A DNA stretch of 64,000 nt. Source: Oscillospiraceae bacterium. Lineage in GTDB: Bacteria; Bacillota; Clostridia; Oscillospirales; Ruminococcaceae. The stretch spans positions 62,001-126,000 of the forward strand of contig CABIZB010000003.1 in NCBI GenBank assembly GCA_902363145.1. Reading direction: 5' to 3'. How positions within the stretch are numbered: position 1 is the first letter of the stretch; each line of letters begins with the position of its first letter. The notes under the pieces are model-generated. The model saw only the letters and a list, made by a program, of their open reading frames with translations, was not told the origin of the DNA and searched no databases. The position numbers and the translations under genes were made by a program. Positions 8,456 to 15,947 of this stretch are shown here, piece by piece.

Positions 8456-10330
8456 ATGGAGTGGTTTTCAAAATTTCTGGGGTGGCTGTTCAGTCTGGTT
8501 TATTCCATCAACGGCAATTATCTGGCGGCGCTGATATTGTTTACACTGCTGACAAAGATAATACTCCTCCCCCTCAGCATAATAGTACATAAAAACAGCA
8601 TCAAGCTGGTAAAGCTTACCCCTGAGATAAACAACATAAAATACAGCTGCTACGGCGACAAAGACCTTATTAACACCAAAACGCTGGAGCTTTACAAAAA
8701 GGAAAAGTATAATCCCCTTGTAAGCGTTTTCCCTCTTATAGTTCAGCTTATCCTGCTTATGGGCGTTATCGAGGTCGTAAGCACGCCTGAGTACTCGGGA
8801 CTTACGGTCAGCGATATGCTTTCCTGCGGAATAGACTTCTCCCTTGTTTCTAAGGACGTAGGCGGGCTGTATTACCTGTTCCCCATAATCGCAGCTGTTT
8901 CCTCAATGATAATGTGTATCACGCAGAATATCTCTCAGGCGCTGCAGGCGGAACAGAGCAAGCTCAACAAATACGGCATGATGGCTCTCTCAACTGCATT
9001 GTCGCTGTATCTGGGATTTTTTGTAAGCGCAGGCGTTGCAGCATACTGGATACTCAGCAATCTTATGAGTATCGCTCAGATGTATATTCTCAATGCAGTG
9101 ATAAGCCCCAAGAAATACATCGACTATGCCGCACTGGAAGAAAGCAAGAAAAAGCTTGAAGCTATCGAAGGCTCCGAAAAGAGCATGGACCGTGAGCTGA
9201 AAAAACGTCAGCATGATGATTACAAGCGTTTCTTCTCCATTGCAAACAAGCATGTTGTTTTTTACTCCGAGCAAAGCGGCTTCTACAAGTATTTCAAGGG
9301 TCTGATAGAATATCTGATATCCCACTCAAACATCACCATACACTATGTGACCAGTGACCCGAACGATGTTATTTTCGAAATTGCAAAGGAACAAAAGCAG
9401 ATAAAGCCCTACTTTATCGGTGAAAACAAGCTTATCTCGCTGTTTTTGAAAATGGACGCAAAGATAGTCGTAATGACCATGCCCGACCTTGACAATTTCC
9501 ACATAAAGCGCAGCTATGTAAGCAGCGACGTGGAATATATTTACATGGATCACGGACTTTCAAGTATAAATATGCTGGCACGAAAGGGAGCTGTCGATCA
9601 TTTTGATACGGTATTCTGCGCAGGTCAGCATATAATCGACGAAATGAAGGCCACCGAAGAGCATTACGGACTGCCGCACAAAAATCTCATTGCCTACGGC
9701 TACGGATTTATGGACGGACTTATCAAGACCTGCTCCACCGATCCGACTATCGCATCGGGAGATTTTATTCTTTTAGCCCCTTCACACCAGAAGGACAACA
9801 TTCTTGACAGCTGTCTTGAACCTGTTATCGAGGGTCTGAAATCGACCGGATATAAAGTTATCATCCGTCCCCACCCCCAATACATAAGAAGATATCCCGA
9901 CAAATGGAAGCGCATCTCAGCTCAGTACTCCTCCGACCCTCAGGTCATTACCGAAAGCGACTTTTCCTCAAACACATCTATTTATCAGGCGGCCCTCGTT
10001 GTTACCGACTGGTCAAATATCGGATATGAATACAGCTTTTCCACACTGCGGCCTGTAATGTTCGTCAACACTCCCATGAAGGTCATTAACCCTGACTACA
10101 AGGAAATAGGCGTAGTTCCCATTGACCTGTCCCTCAGAAGCGAGATAGGCATTGAGGTAACAGGCAGATCTGCCGATGAAGTGGCCGAAGCAGCCGAAAA
10201 GCTGCTGAAAACAAAATGCTTCTCTGCCGAGCAGATATCCAAAGCCCGTGATCGTTCCCTTTTCAATGTGGGAAAGAGCGACGAGGTGGGCGGAAAATAT
10301 ATTCTCTCCAGATTAAGTCAAAAGAAATAA
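8456..10330 (+). CDS. YidC/Oxa1-type insertase domain fused to CDP-glycerol glycerophosphotransferase-like domain
   Basis: Residues ~1-215 match the YidC/Oxa1 core: a first helix with LLTKIILLPLSI, a cytoplasmic hairpin (LVKLTPEINNIKY, ELYKKEKYNPL), then PLIVQLILLMG, LFPIIAAVSSM and AYWILSNL. The groove position usually held by Arg is Lys (K34), and there is no lipoprotein signal. After a charged linker (~225-260) comes a GT-B-like domain as in TagB/TagF, with MDHG at 364-367, RPHP around H473, and TDWSNIGYEYS from T517. The two halves normally belong to separate proteins. It follows the twin sulfatase-like genes by 59 bp. I infer a membrane enzyme that makes or feeds a glycerol-phosphate-like surface polymer; substrate unknown. 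Confidence 0.82.
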   Translation: MEWFSKFLGWLFSLVYSINGNYLAALILFTLLTKIILLPLSIIVHKNSIKLVKLTPEINNIKYSCYGDKDLINTKTLELYKKEKYNPLVSVFPLIVQLILLMGVIEVVSTPEYSGLTVSDMLSCGIDFSLVSKDVGGLYYLFPIIAAVSSMIMCITQNISQALQAEQSKLNKYGMMALSTALSLYLGFFVSAGVAAYWILSNLMSIAQMYILNAVISPKKYIDYAALEESKKKLEAIEGSEKSMDRELKKRQHDDYKRFFSIANKHVVFYSEQSGFYKYFKGLIEYLISHSNITIHYVTSDPNDVIFEIAKEQKQIKPYFIGENKLISLFLKMDAKIVVMTMPDLDNFHIKRSYVSSDVEYIYMDHGLSSINMLARKGAVDHFDTVFCAGQHIIDEMKATEEHYGLPHKNLIAYGYGFMDGLIKTCSTDPTIASGDFILLAPSHQKDNILDSCLEPVIEGLKSTGYKVIIRPHPQYIRRYPDKWKRISAQYSSDPQVITESDFSSNTSIYQAALVVTDWSNIGYEYSFSTLRPVMFVNTPMKVINPDYKEIGVVPIDLSLRSEIGIEVTGRSADEVAEAAEKLLKTKCFSAEQISKARDRSLFNVGKSDEVGGKYILSRLSQKK

Positions 10331-10348
10331 TAGAAAGGTTCTGTAAAA

Positions 10349-10645
10349 ATGAAAGCTTATAAGATCATATTCACAATAGTTGCAATGGTAATGTTTGCCC
10401 AGATGATGGCAATAAACGCATATGCGTACATCGACGTTTCCGCTACATCATACATCATACAGATCGTTGCGGGAATAGTCGTAGCTGTGGGTGCTGTGAT
10501 TGGCGTTGTTATCTCAAAGGTGAAGAAAAAGGCAAAGGACAAGTTCGGCATAGACCTTGACCACAAGGAGCAGGAGGACGACGTTGTAGTCTATGACAAC
10601 AGCAGCGATGAAAAGAAAGACGATATTACCGAACAGGTAAAGTGA
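10349..10645 (+). CDS. Small exported membrane protein, function unknown
   Basis: This 98-aa protein has a signal-peptide-like N terminus ending near AYAY (residue ~27), a second hydrophobic helix at ~35-58, a KVKKKAKDK basic patch, and a highly acidic tail rich in Asp and Glu. This order suggests a processed or hairpin membrane protein with a charged cytoplasmic end. The ATG has AGAAAGG upstream and lies 18 bp after the fusion gene, so it is the last gene of that operon. I do not recognise a family. Confidence 0.65.
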   Translation: MKAYKIIFTIVAMVMFAQMMAINAYAYIDVSATSYIIQIVAGIVVAVGAVIGVVISKVKKKAKDKFGIDLDHKEQEDDVVVYDNSSDEKKDDITEQVK

Positions 10646-10650
10646 TAACT

Positions 10651-10686
10651 GCGGCAGCATCGAACACAAGATGCTGCCGCTTTTTT
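10651..10686 (+). terminator. Rho-independent terminator of the surface-polymer operon
   Basis: An 11-bp stem GCGGCAGCATC (10651-10661 with 10670-10680) and an 8-base loop are followed directly by TTTTTT. Confidence 0.93.
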
Positions 10687-10817
10687 ATGACCGTATATTA
10701 TATCTTCCTATAGTAACAAATTTATTAAAATATCAAAAAGCTCTTCCATTTCGCAAATATATTTGGTATAATATAAATATGTATCGGCAAATTGGTTCTG
10801 AAAGGATTGATATAAAA

Positions 10818-12197
10818 ATGACGAGGTTCGGCAGCAGAATATTTTGGTGCTTTGTTACCGCTGCAATGATTTTTTCCGTGATATCCGCCGCTTTTCCCAC
10901 AAAGGCGGAAGCAATCACGTTTACGCCCAACTTCACCATTTCCAGTGAAGCTGCGGTCATGATAAATCTCGATAAAGACGTTACCGTTTATGAGAAAAAC
11001 CCCAACAAAAAGATGTATCCCGCTTCCCTCACAAAGATAATGACAGCCCTTATCGTGCTGGATAATGTGGAGGATCTTGACAATACTGTTTATGAGGCTC
11101 CGCTGGTGGTTTTTGATGAACTTTACGGACAGGGTGCTTCCAGCGTTGGCATCGAGCGTGGCGAGGAGGTCACCGTTACCGACCTTATGTATTCACTGCT
11201 GCTGAAATCCGCCTGTGAATCCGCAGGTATCCTTGCATATCACGTTGGCGGCGAGAGCATCTCCAACTTTGTTGACATGATGAACGAAAAAGCTAAGGAG
11301 ATAGGCTGCACAGGCACTCACTTTGTAAATCCCCACGGTCTTTATGACCCCGACCAGTACACAAATGCCGCTGATATGGCGCTTATCGCACAGTATGCGG
11401 TGGAAAATTACCCCAAGTTCGTTGAGATCGCCACTGCCACCGAATACGATATGCAGCCCACCAATTACCATGAGGCTGGCTGGGCGCACATTTACCACAC
11501 CAACAGTATGCTCAACCGTTCCAGCAGCTATTATTACCAGTATGCCAAGGGCATAAAGACAGGAACACTTGATGAATCGGGCAGAAACCTTATCACTATG
11601 GGCTCCCGTGACGGAAACAACTACCTGCTCGTTACCATGGGCTCTCCTATGTATGACGCTGACGGAAACGCAGTTTACCTCCATTATGAGGATCACAAAA
11701 ATCTGTACGAATGGGCTTTCGAGAATTTTGAGTACAAGCAGCTGCTTCAGGCAGGCATTGAGATAACCGAGCTTCAGGTAAAATTCGGCGAGAGCAGCGA
11801 TTTTGTCCGCCTTGTTACTGCTGATAACTACAGCTGTATGTGGCTCTCCACCGTGGATACGAACCGCCTCAAGGAGGCCATAAACGTTGACCCCAGCCTG
11901 CTTAATGATGACGGAACAGTTACTGCTCCCGTTGCAAAGGGTCAGAAATTCGGCACATACACCCTTACACTTTCGGGCGAGGAGATATGCACCGTTGACC
12001 TGGTGGCGCAGGACGATGTTACCCTTTCCGCTCTGGCTTATAATTTTGATAAGGCAAAGCAGTTCACATCATCAATATGGTTCAAGGCAGCGCTCATCAT
12101 CACAGCGGTGCTTGTTATCCTGTACATAATCATTGTGGCAGCGTCCAAGAAAAAGCGCAAAAAGTACAGACGTGTAAAGAAAAGAAGAAAGTTCTGA
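10818..12197 (+). CDS. D-alanyl-D-alanine carboxypeptidase, DacF/PBP5-like
   Basis: The start at 10818 (459 aa) has AAAGGA upstream and opens a clear signal peptide; an upstream in-frame start at 10671 lies inside the preceding terminator. The S11-peptidase motifs are S70-L-T-K73 (nucleophile), S131-A-C133 at the place of the usual SxN, and KTGT. A C-terminal beta domain and a final membrane helix (SIWFKAALIITAVLVILY) with a very basic tail anchor it. It would trim the terminal D-Ala of peptidoglycan stem peptides. The Cys in place of Asn in SxN is atypical. A TATAAT lies at 10767-10772, but its -35 is weak. Confidence 0.88.
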   Translation: MTRFGSRIFWCFVTAAMIFSVISAAFPTKAEAITFTPNFTISSEAAVMINLDKDVTVYEKNPNKKMYPASLTKIMTALIVLDNVEDLDNTVYEAPLVVFDELYGQGASSVGIERGEEVTVTDLMYSLLLKSACESAGILAYHVGGESISNFVDMMNEKAKEIGCTGTHFVNPHGLYDPDQYTNAADMALIAQYAVENYPKFVEIATATEYDMQPTNYHEAGWAHIYHTNSMLNRSSSYYYQYAKGIKTGTLDESGRNLITMGSRDGNNYLLVTMGSPMYDADGNAVYLHYEDHKNLYEWAFENFEYKQLLQAGIEITELQVKFGESSDFVRLVTADNYSCMWLSTVDTNRLKEAINVDPSLLNDDGTVTAPVAKGQKFGTYTLTLSGEEICTVDLVAQDDVTLSALAYNFDKAKQFTSSIWFKAALIITAVLVILYIIIVAASKKKRKKYRRVKKRRKF

Positions 12198-12217
12198 TAT
12201 CAAGGAGCATAGCACAG

Positions 12218-13558
12218 ATGGCTGAAAAAATGCGGAAAATTAAATATTCATTGCTGGCAGCAGCAGGAGTTTCCGTTATTACGGCTGCTGTGTGCTTTGC
12301 ATCGGCACCGACTCAGAAAAATGCAAGCTCTTTGGTTTATTTTCCTGACGGCAATGACGGCACAGCTCTGCTGAGAGATGCCATATCGGCTGATATGAAC
12401 AAGACTGCACAGCAGTCGGGCACACCTGCCGATGAGCTGGAAAGGTCACTGTCCGTTGAACCTTTTGGAAGCGGTGCGGAAATAGTTCTCAGCGGACTTA
12501 AATCGACTGACAACGCACCTGTTATTCTGGCAAGTGCCCTTGGCAATGCGGTAAAATCGGGCAAAGATGAATTTGACGTGATATCATACTGCGATATGGC
12601 AGAAAACGTTCAGTTCCCGTCGCTGCCCGTAAGCTTTTCCGCAGGCATTGCGGGAGGGTTGGCGGTATATGCAGCCATGAGCATTGCGGAAGCTTTGAAA
12701 AAGAAAAAATCCGACGCAGCCTCCGATATTACATCGGAACCCGTTCACGAAAAAATACCTGAGCAGGAAACTGATAAAAGCGCTCCGACTGAGCCTGCTC
12801 GCACCGAATCGACCGCTGAATCGGAGAAATCCGTTTCTCCGCAGCCGATCCCACCCGTTAAAAGCCCCGAACCTCAGAAAACCGTGCCTATCATCGGCGC
12901 AGTTCAGCGGTTCTATGACGATGCAGTTGATCTGGGCGTGCTTGCGCCCTCTGCTCCTCAGGGATTGGAAGCGGCAGGATATATTCGCATTGCCCGTGCG
13001 CTTTCCGAGCAGAAGTCCCCTCTTATAATTGCGGTATCATCTGCAAGAACTGAGACGGACAAGATACCCTACTCGGTAAAAACAGCATCATATCTTGCCT
13101 GCGCATTCGGGTCGCTGGGCAAGAGGACTGCGATCATCGAATGCAACTCTAAAAAGCCCTCACTTGGCAGCTTTTTCAAGAAAACAGGCAAGGGCGGTCT
13201 TTCTGATATTGCGGCAGGCAGCTGCACTATCCCCGAATCGGTTGTGCTGAACGCACGCCGTGGGGTGGATATCTACGCCGAGACAAAGGCAAATCCCATG
13301 CCTGCCTCCGTGTTCTCCACGCCATTTTACAGCGAATTTTTACAGTTTATGTCAACGGTGTATGATGTTATGATACTGACTGCTCCCCTTGCAAGGGACG
13401 ATGAATGGAAATACATTGCCCGTGGCTGTGACGGTATAATTATCGCATCTGCTGACGGCAGAGAGACAGACCCAATCTCCGCAGCGGAGATTTTGAAATC
13501 CGACATTGCCTTCACCGCTTTCTGCAAAGCAAAAGATACGGAAGAAAATACACAGTAA
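12218..13558 (+). CDS. Wzz/BY-kinase-like membrane protein with degenerate nucleotide site
   Basis: The start at 12218 (446 aa) uses AAGGAG; an earlier in-frame start overlaps dacF without a site. Two hydrophobic segments (~residues 8-30 and ~143-165) flank an extracellular loop, as in polysaccharide co-polymerases. A Pro/Glu/Ser-rich linker follows. The C-terminal ~190 residues follow the fold order of CpsD/BY-kinases (GGLSDIAAG, SVFSTPFYSEFLQFM, YDVMILTAP, CDGIIIASADGRE). Where a Walker A should stand the sequence reads VSSARTETDK, with no GxxxxGK[ST]. It is probably a regulatory pseudoenzyme in envelope-polymer export; that role is inferred. Confidence 0.68.
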   Translation: MAEKMRKIKYSLLAAAGVSVITAAVCFASAPTQKNASSLVYFPDGNDGTALLRDAISADMNKTAQQSGTPADELERSLSVEPFGSGAEIVLSGLKSTDNAPVILASALGNAVKSGKDEFDVISYCDMAENVQFPSLPVSFSAGIAGGLAVYAAMSIAEALKKKKSDAASDITSEPVHEKIPEQETDKSAPTEPARTESTAESEKSVSPQPIPPVKSPEPQKTVPIIGAVQRFYDDAVDLGVLAPSAPQGLEAAGYIRIARALSEQKSPLIIAVSSARTETDKIPYSVKTASYLACAFGSLGKRTAIIECNSKKPSLGSFFKKTGKGGLSDIAAGSCTIPESVVLNARRGVDIYAETKANPMPASVFSTPFYSEFLQFMSTVYDVMILTAPLARDDEWKYIARGCDGIIIASADGRETDPISAAEILKSDIAFTAFCKAKDTEENTQ

Positions 13559-13571
13559 AGGAAGCTGTTTT

Positions 13572-14735
13572 ATGTTTGAAAAGCTGAAATATATGGAGCC
13601 GCTCATAAGCGAGCTTATCGGTGCAGACGTTTTTGCGGGCGCAAATGCAGCCGTGATCTACAAGGGCGAAACTGTCTGGAACAAAAGCTTCGGCATGGCG
13701 GACAAGGAGAAAAATATCCCCATGAACGAGGATAAAATTTTCCGCCTGTTCTCACTCTCAAAGCCCATAACCAGCGCAGCCGCAATGCTGCTTCTGGAGC
13801 GTGGAAAGATAGAGCTGCGCTATCCCGTAAAGTGGTTCCTGCCCACATTTGAAAATCCTATGGTAACAGACGAAAGCGGAACATATCCCGCAAAGCGTGA
13901 CATCACTCTGGGCGACCTTATGAACATGACCTCAGGCATTCTTTATCCCGACGGCACAAAGGCAGGTCAGGAAATGGGCAGCCTGTGGGGTCAGCAGACG
14001 GACGCATGGGAAAAGGGCGGAAAGCTTCTGAACACCCGTGAATTTGCTCTTGAAATGGGCAAAAAGCCGTTGGCGTTCACTCCCGGTGCAAAGTGGCAGT
14101 ACGGCGCTTCTGCCGATGTTATGGGCGCTGTTATCGAGGCTGTTTCGGGAATGAAGTTCAGCGAATTTCTGAAACAGGAAATATTTGAACCGCTGGGCAT
14201 GAAGGACACGGGCTTCTATGTTCCTGCCGAAAAGCAGGGCAGATTTGCTCAGGTATATGACCGCACGGAAAAGGGAAATCTCCCTTACACAGGTCACAAC
14301 CTCTGCATTTTTGACCAGAAGGAGCCGCCTGCATTTGAATCGGGCGGAGCAGGCCTTGTCTCCACTATCGGCGACTACTCCAGATTTGTGAAGATGCTCA
14401 TGGGCAGCGGTACATACAACGGCATAAATATTCTGGGCAGAAAAACAGTAGAATTTATGCGCACCAACTGCCTTACACCCGAGCAGATGAAGACCCTTGA
14501 CTGGGACAGCATGAAAGGCCATGGCTACGGCAATTTCATGCGTGTACTCACAAGCCGTGCGGAAGCGGGCTTCAACGCAGGTGCGGGAGAATACGGCTGG
14601 GACGGCTGGATGGGCTGCTATTTTTCAGTTGATCCTGACGAAGATCTTGCATTCCTTTTCTTCATCCAGCAGACAAATACAGGCTGCACTGACTTTACAA
14701 GAAAACTCCAGAGCATTGTACGCAGCTGCCTGTAA
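13572..14735 (+). CDS. Serine hydrolase, beta-lactamase/EstB-like family
   Basis: The chosen ATG (387 aa) has AAAGGAAG 7 bases upstream and lies 13 bp after the previous gene. The class C beta-lactamase fold is indicated by S-L-S-K in LFSLSKPITSAA (catalytic Ser/Lys), a YGAS motif in WQYGASADVMG as the second Tyr box, and C-terminal GWDGWMG. No signal peptide is seen, so it probably acts in the cytoplasm as an esterase or peptidase rather than a resistance enzyme. The substrate is unknown. Confidence 0.85.
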   Translation: MFEKLKYMEPLISELIGADVFAGANAAVIYKGETVWNKSFGMADKEKNIPMNEDKIFRLFSLSKPITSAAAMLLLERGKIELRYPVKWFLPTFENPMVTDESGTYPAKRDITLGDLMNMTSGILYPDGTKAGQEMGSLWGQQTDAWEKGGKLLNTREFALEMGKKPLAFTPGAKWQYGASADVMGAVIEAVSGMKFSEFLKQEIFEPLGMKDTGFYVPAEKQGRFAQVYDRTEKGNLPYTGHNLCIFDQKEPPAFESGGAGLVSTIGDYSRFVKMLMGSGTYNGINILGRKTVEFMRTNCLTPEQMKTLDWDSMKGHGYGNFMRVLTSRAEAGFNAGAGEYGWDGWMGCYFSVDPDEDLAFLFFIQQTNTGCTDFTRKLQSIVRSCL

Positions 14736-14753
14736 TATAGGAGATGGCTTTTT

Positions 14754-15167
14754 ATGTGGTTCGTTCTTGCGTTGCTGTCGGCTGTTTTTGCAGCGCTGAC
14801 ATCCATTCTTGCCAAGGTGGGCATTGACGGAGTCAACTCGAATCTCGCAACTGCCATAAGGACGGCTGTGGTGCTGATAATGGCATGGGGCATGGTCTTC
14901 ATCACCAACGCTCAGCACGGCATAACCGACATTGACAAAAAGAGCTGGATATTCCTTATACTTTCGGGTCTGGCAACAGGCGCATCATGGCTTTGCTACT
15001 ACAAGGCTATCCAGATAGGCGATGTATCAAAGGTAGTTCCAGTGGATAAGCTCAGCGTGGTAATAACACTGATACTGGCTTTTGCCTTCCTGCACGAGAA
15101 ATTTGACGCAAAAACCATTACAGGAGCTGCCCTCATCACCGCAGGCACGTTCCTGATGATAAAATAA
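14754..15167 (+). CDS. EamA/DMT-type small membrane transporter
   Basis: This 137-aa protein has five predicted hydrophobic helices and matches one EamA repeat (WLCYYKAIQIGDVSKVVPVDKL, FLHEKFDAKTITGAALITAG). Full-length DMT exporters carry two such repeats, so this one would need to dimerise. AGGAGAT precedes the ATG. It lies 18 bp after the serine hydrolase and 19 bp before trmB, within a co-directional run. The transported compound cannot be told. Confidence 0.85.
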   Translation: MWFVLALLSAVFAALTSILAKVGIDGVNSNLATAIRTAVVLIMAWGMVFITNAQHGITDIDKKSWIFLILSGLATGASWLCYYKAIQIGDVSKVVPVDKLSVVITLILAFAFLHEKFDAKTITGAALITAGTFLMIK

Positions 15168-15186
15168 TAAGGGGAAAAATATTTAA

Positions 15187-15855
15187 ATGAGAATAAGAAG
15201 AAAAAAGTGGGCACGCCCTGAGCTTGATGCCTGTAACTATTACATAGACAACGCCGAGGAAATGAGAGGGAAATGGCACGAAGCCTTTGCGGATAACAGC
15301 CGTCCCCTCTACCTTGAGCTTGGCTGCGGAAAGGGCGTTTTTGCGGCTCAGCACGCACTGAAATATCCCGACATCAACATAATCGCTGCGGATATCAAGG
15401 CGGATATGCTGGCTGTGGGCAGGCGCACCATTGAAAGTATGTTCGGCGCTGTGGACCGCACCCATGACAATGTTATCCTGCTGAGAATGAACATTGCCGA
15501 TATCTCAAAGTTCTTTGCTCCCGATGACAGCGTGGACAGGATATACATAAACTTCTGCAACCCTTGGAACAGGGGCAAGCATAACAAGCGCAGACTTACC
15601 CACACCCGCCAGCTGGTGCAGTATAAGACTATTCTGAAGCCCGAGGGCGAGATACGCTTCAAGACCGATGACGACCAGCTTTTTGAGGAGTCGCTGGAAT
15701 ATTTCAACGAAGCGGGCTGCAAGATAACCTATCTCACCCGTGACCTGCACGCTGAAAACTTCCCCGATAATCTTGTTACCGAGCATGAAAGAATGTTCTC
15801 CGAAGATGGCAAGAAGATAAAGTTCCTTATCGCCAGATTCACAAATGAAGAGTAA
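15187..15855 (+). CDS. trmB: tRNA (guanine-N7)-methyltransferase
   Basis: This 222-aa class I SAM-dependent methyltransferase forms m7G46 in tRNA. The SAM-binding loop reads LELGCGKGVF, followed by GADIK-like IAADIKADM. The family motif FCNPWNRGKHNKRRL (PDPWxKxxHxKRR in others) and the C-terminal TEHERMFSEDG are present. The N terminus MRIRRKKWARPEL is typical for the family. An AAGGGG site lies upstream. Confidence 0.95.
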   Translation: MRIRRKKWARPELDACNYYIDNAEEMRGKWHEAFADNSRPLYLELGCGKGVFAAQHALKYPDINIIAADIKADMLAVGRRTIESMFGAVDRTHDNVILLRMNIADISKFFAPDDSVDRIYINFCNPWNRGKHNKRRLTHTRQLVQYKTILKPEGEIRFKTDDDQLFEESLEYFNEAGCKITYLTRDLHAENFPDNLVTEHERMFSEDGKKIKFLIARFTNEE

Positions 15856-15857
15856 GT

Positions 15858-15873
15858 GTAAGCATATGCTTAC
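15858..15873. promoter_or_regulatory. 16-bp perfect palindrome before hydrogenase promoter
   Basis: The half-site GTAAGCAT is followed by its exact complement, 5 bases ahead of the hydrogenase -35 and 2 bases after the trmB stop. It could be an operator for a dimeric regulator or a short trmB terminator hairpin; there is only TTT after it. The sequence does not match the Rex consensus I know. Confidence 0.5.
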
Positions 15874-15877
15874 TTTC

Positions 15878-15906
15878 TTGACAACACCTGCGATATAGTG
15901 TAAAAT
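15878..15906 (+). promoter_or_regulatory. Sigma-A promoter of hydrogenase gene
   Basis: Consensus TTGACA (15878-15883) and TAAAAT (15901-15906) are 17 bp apart, giving a leader of about 35 nt. Confidence 0.8.
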
Positions 15907-15947
15907 AAGAGTACAAATGAAATTCTGAGAAAGATGGGTCGTTTTTT

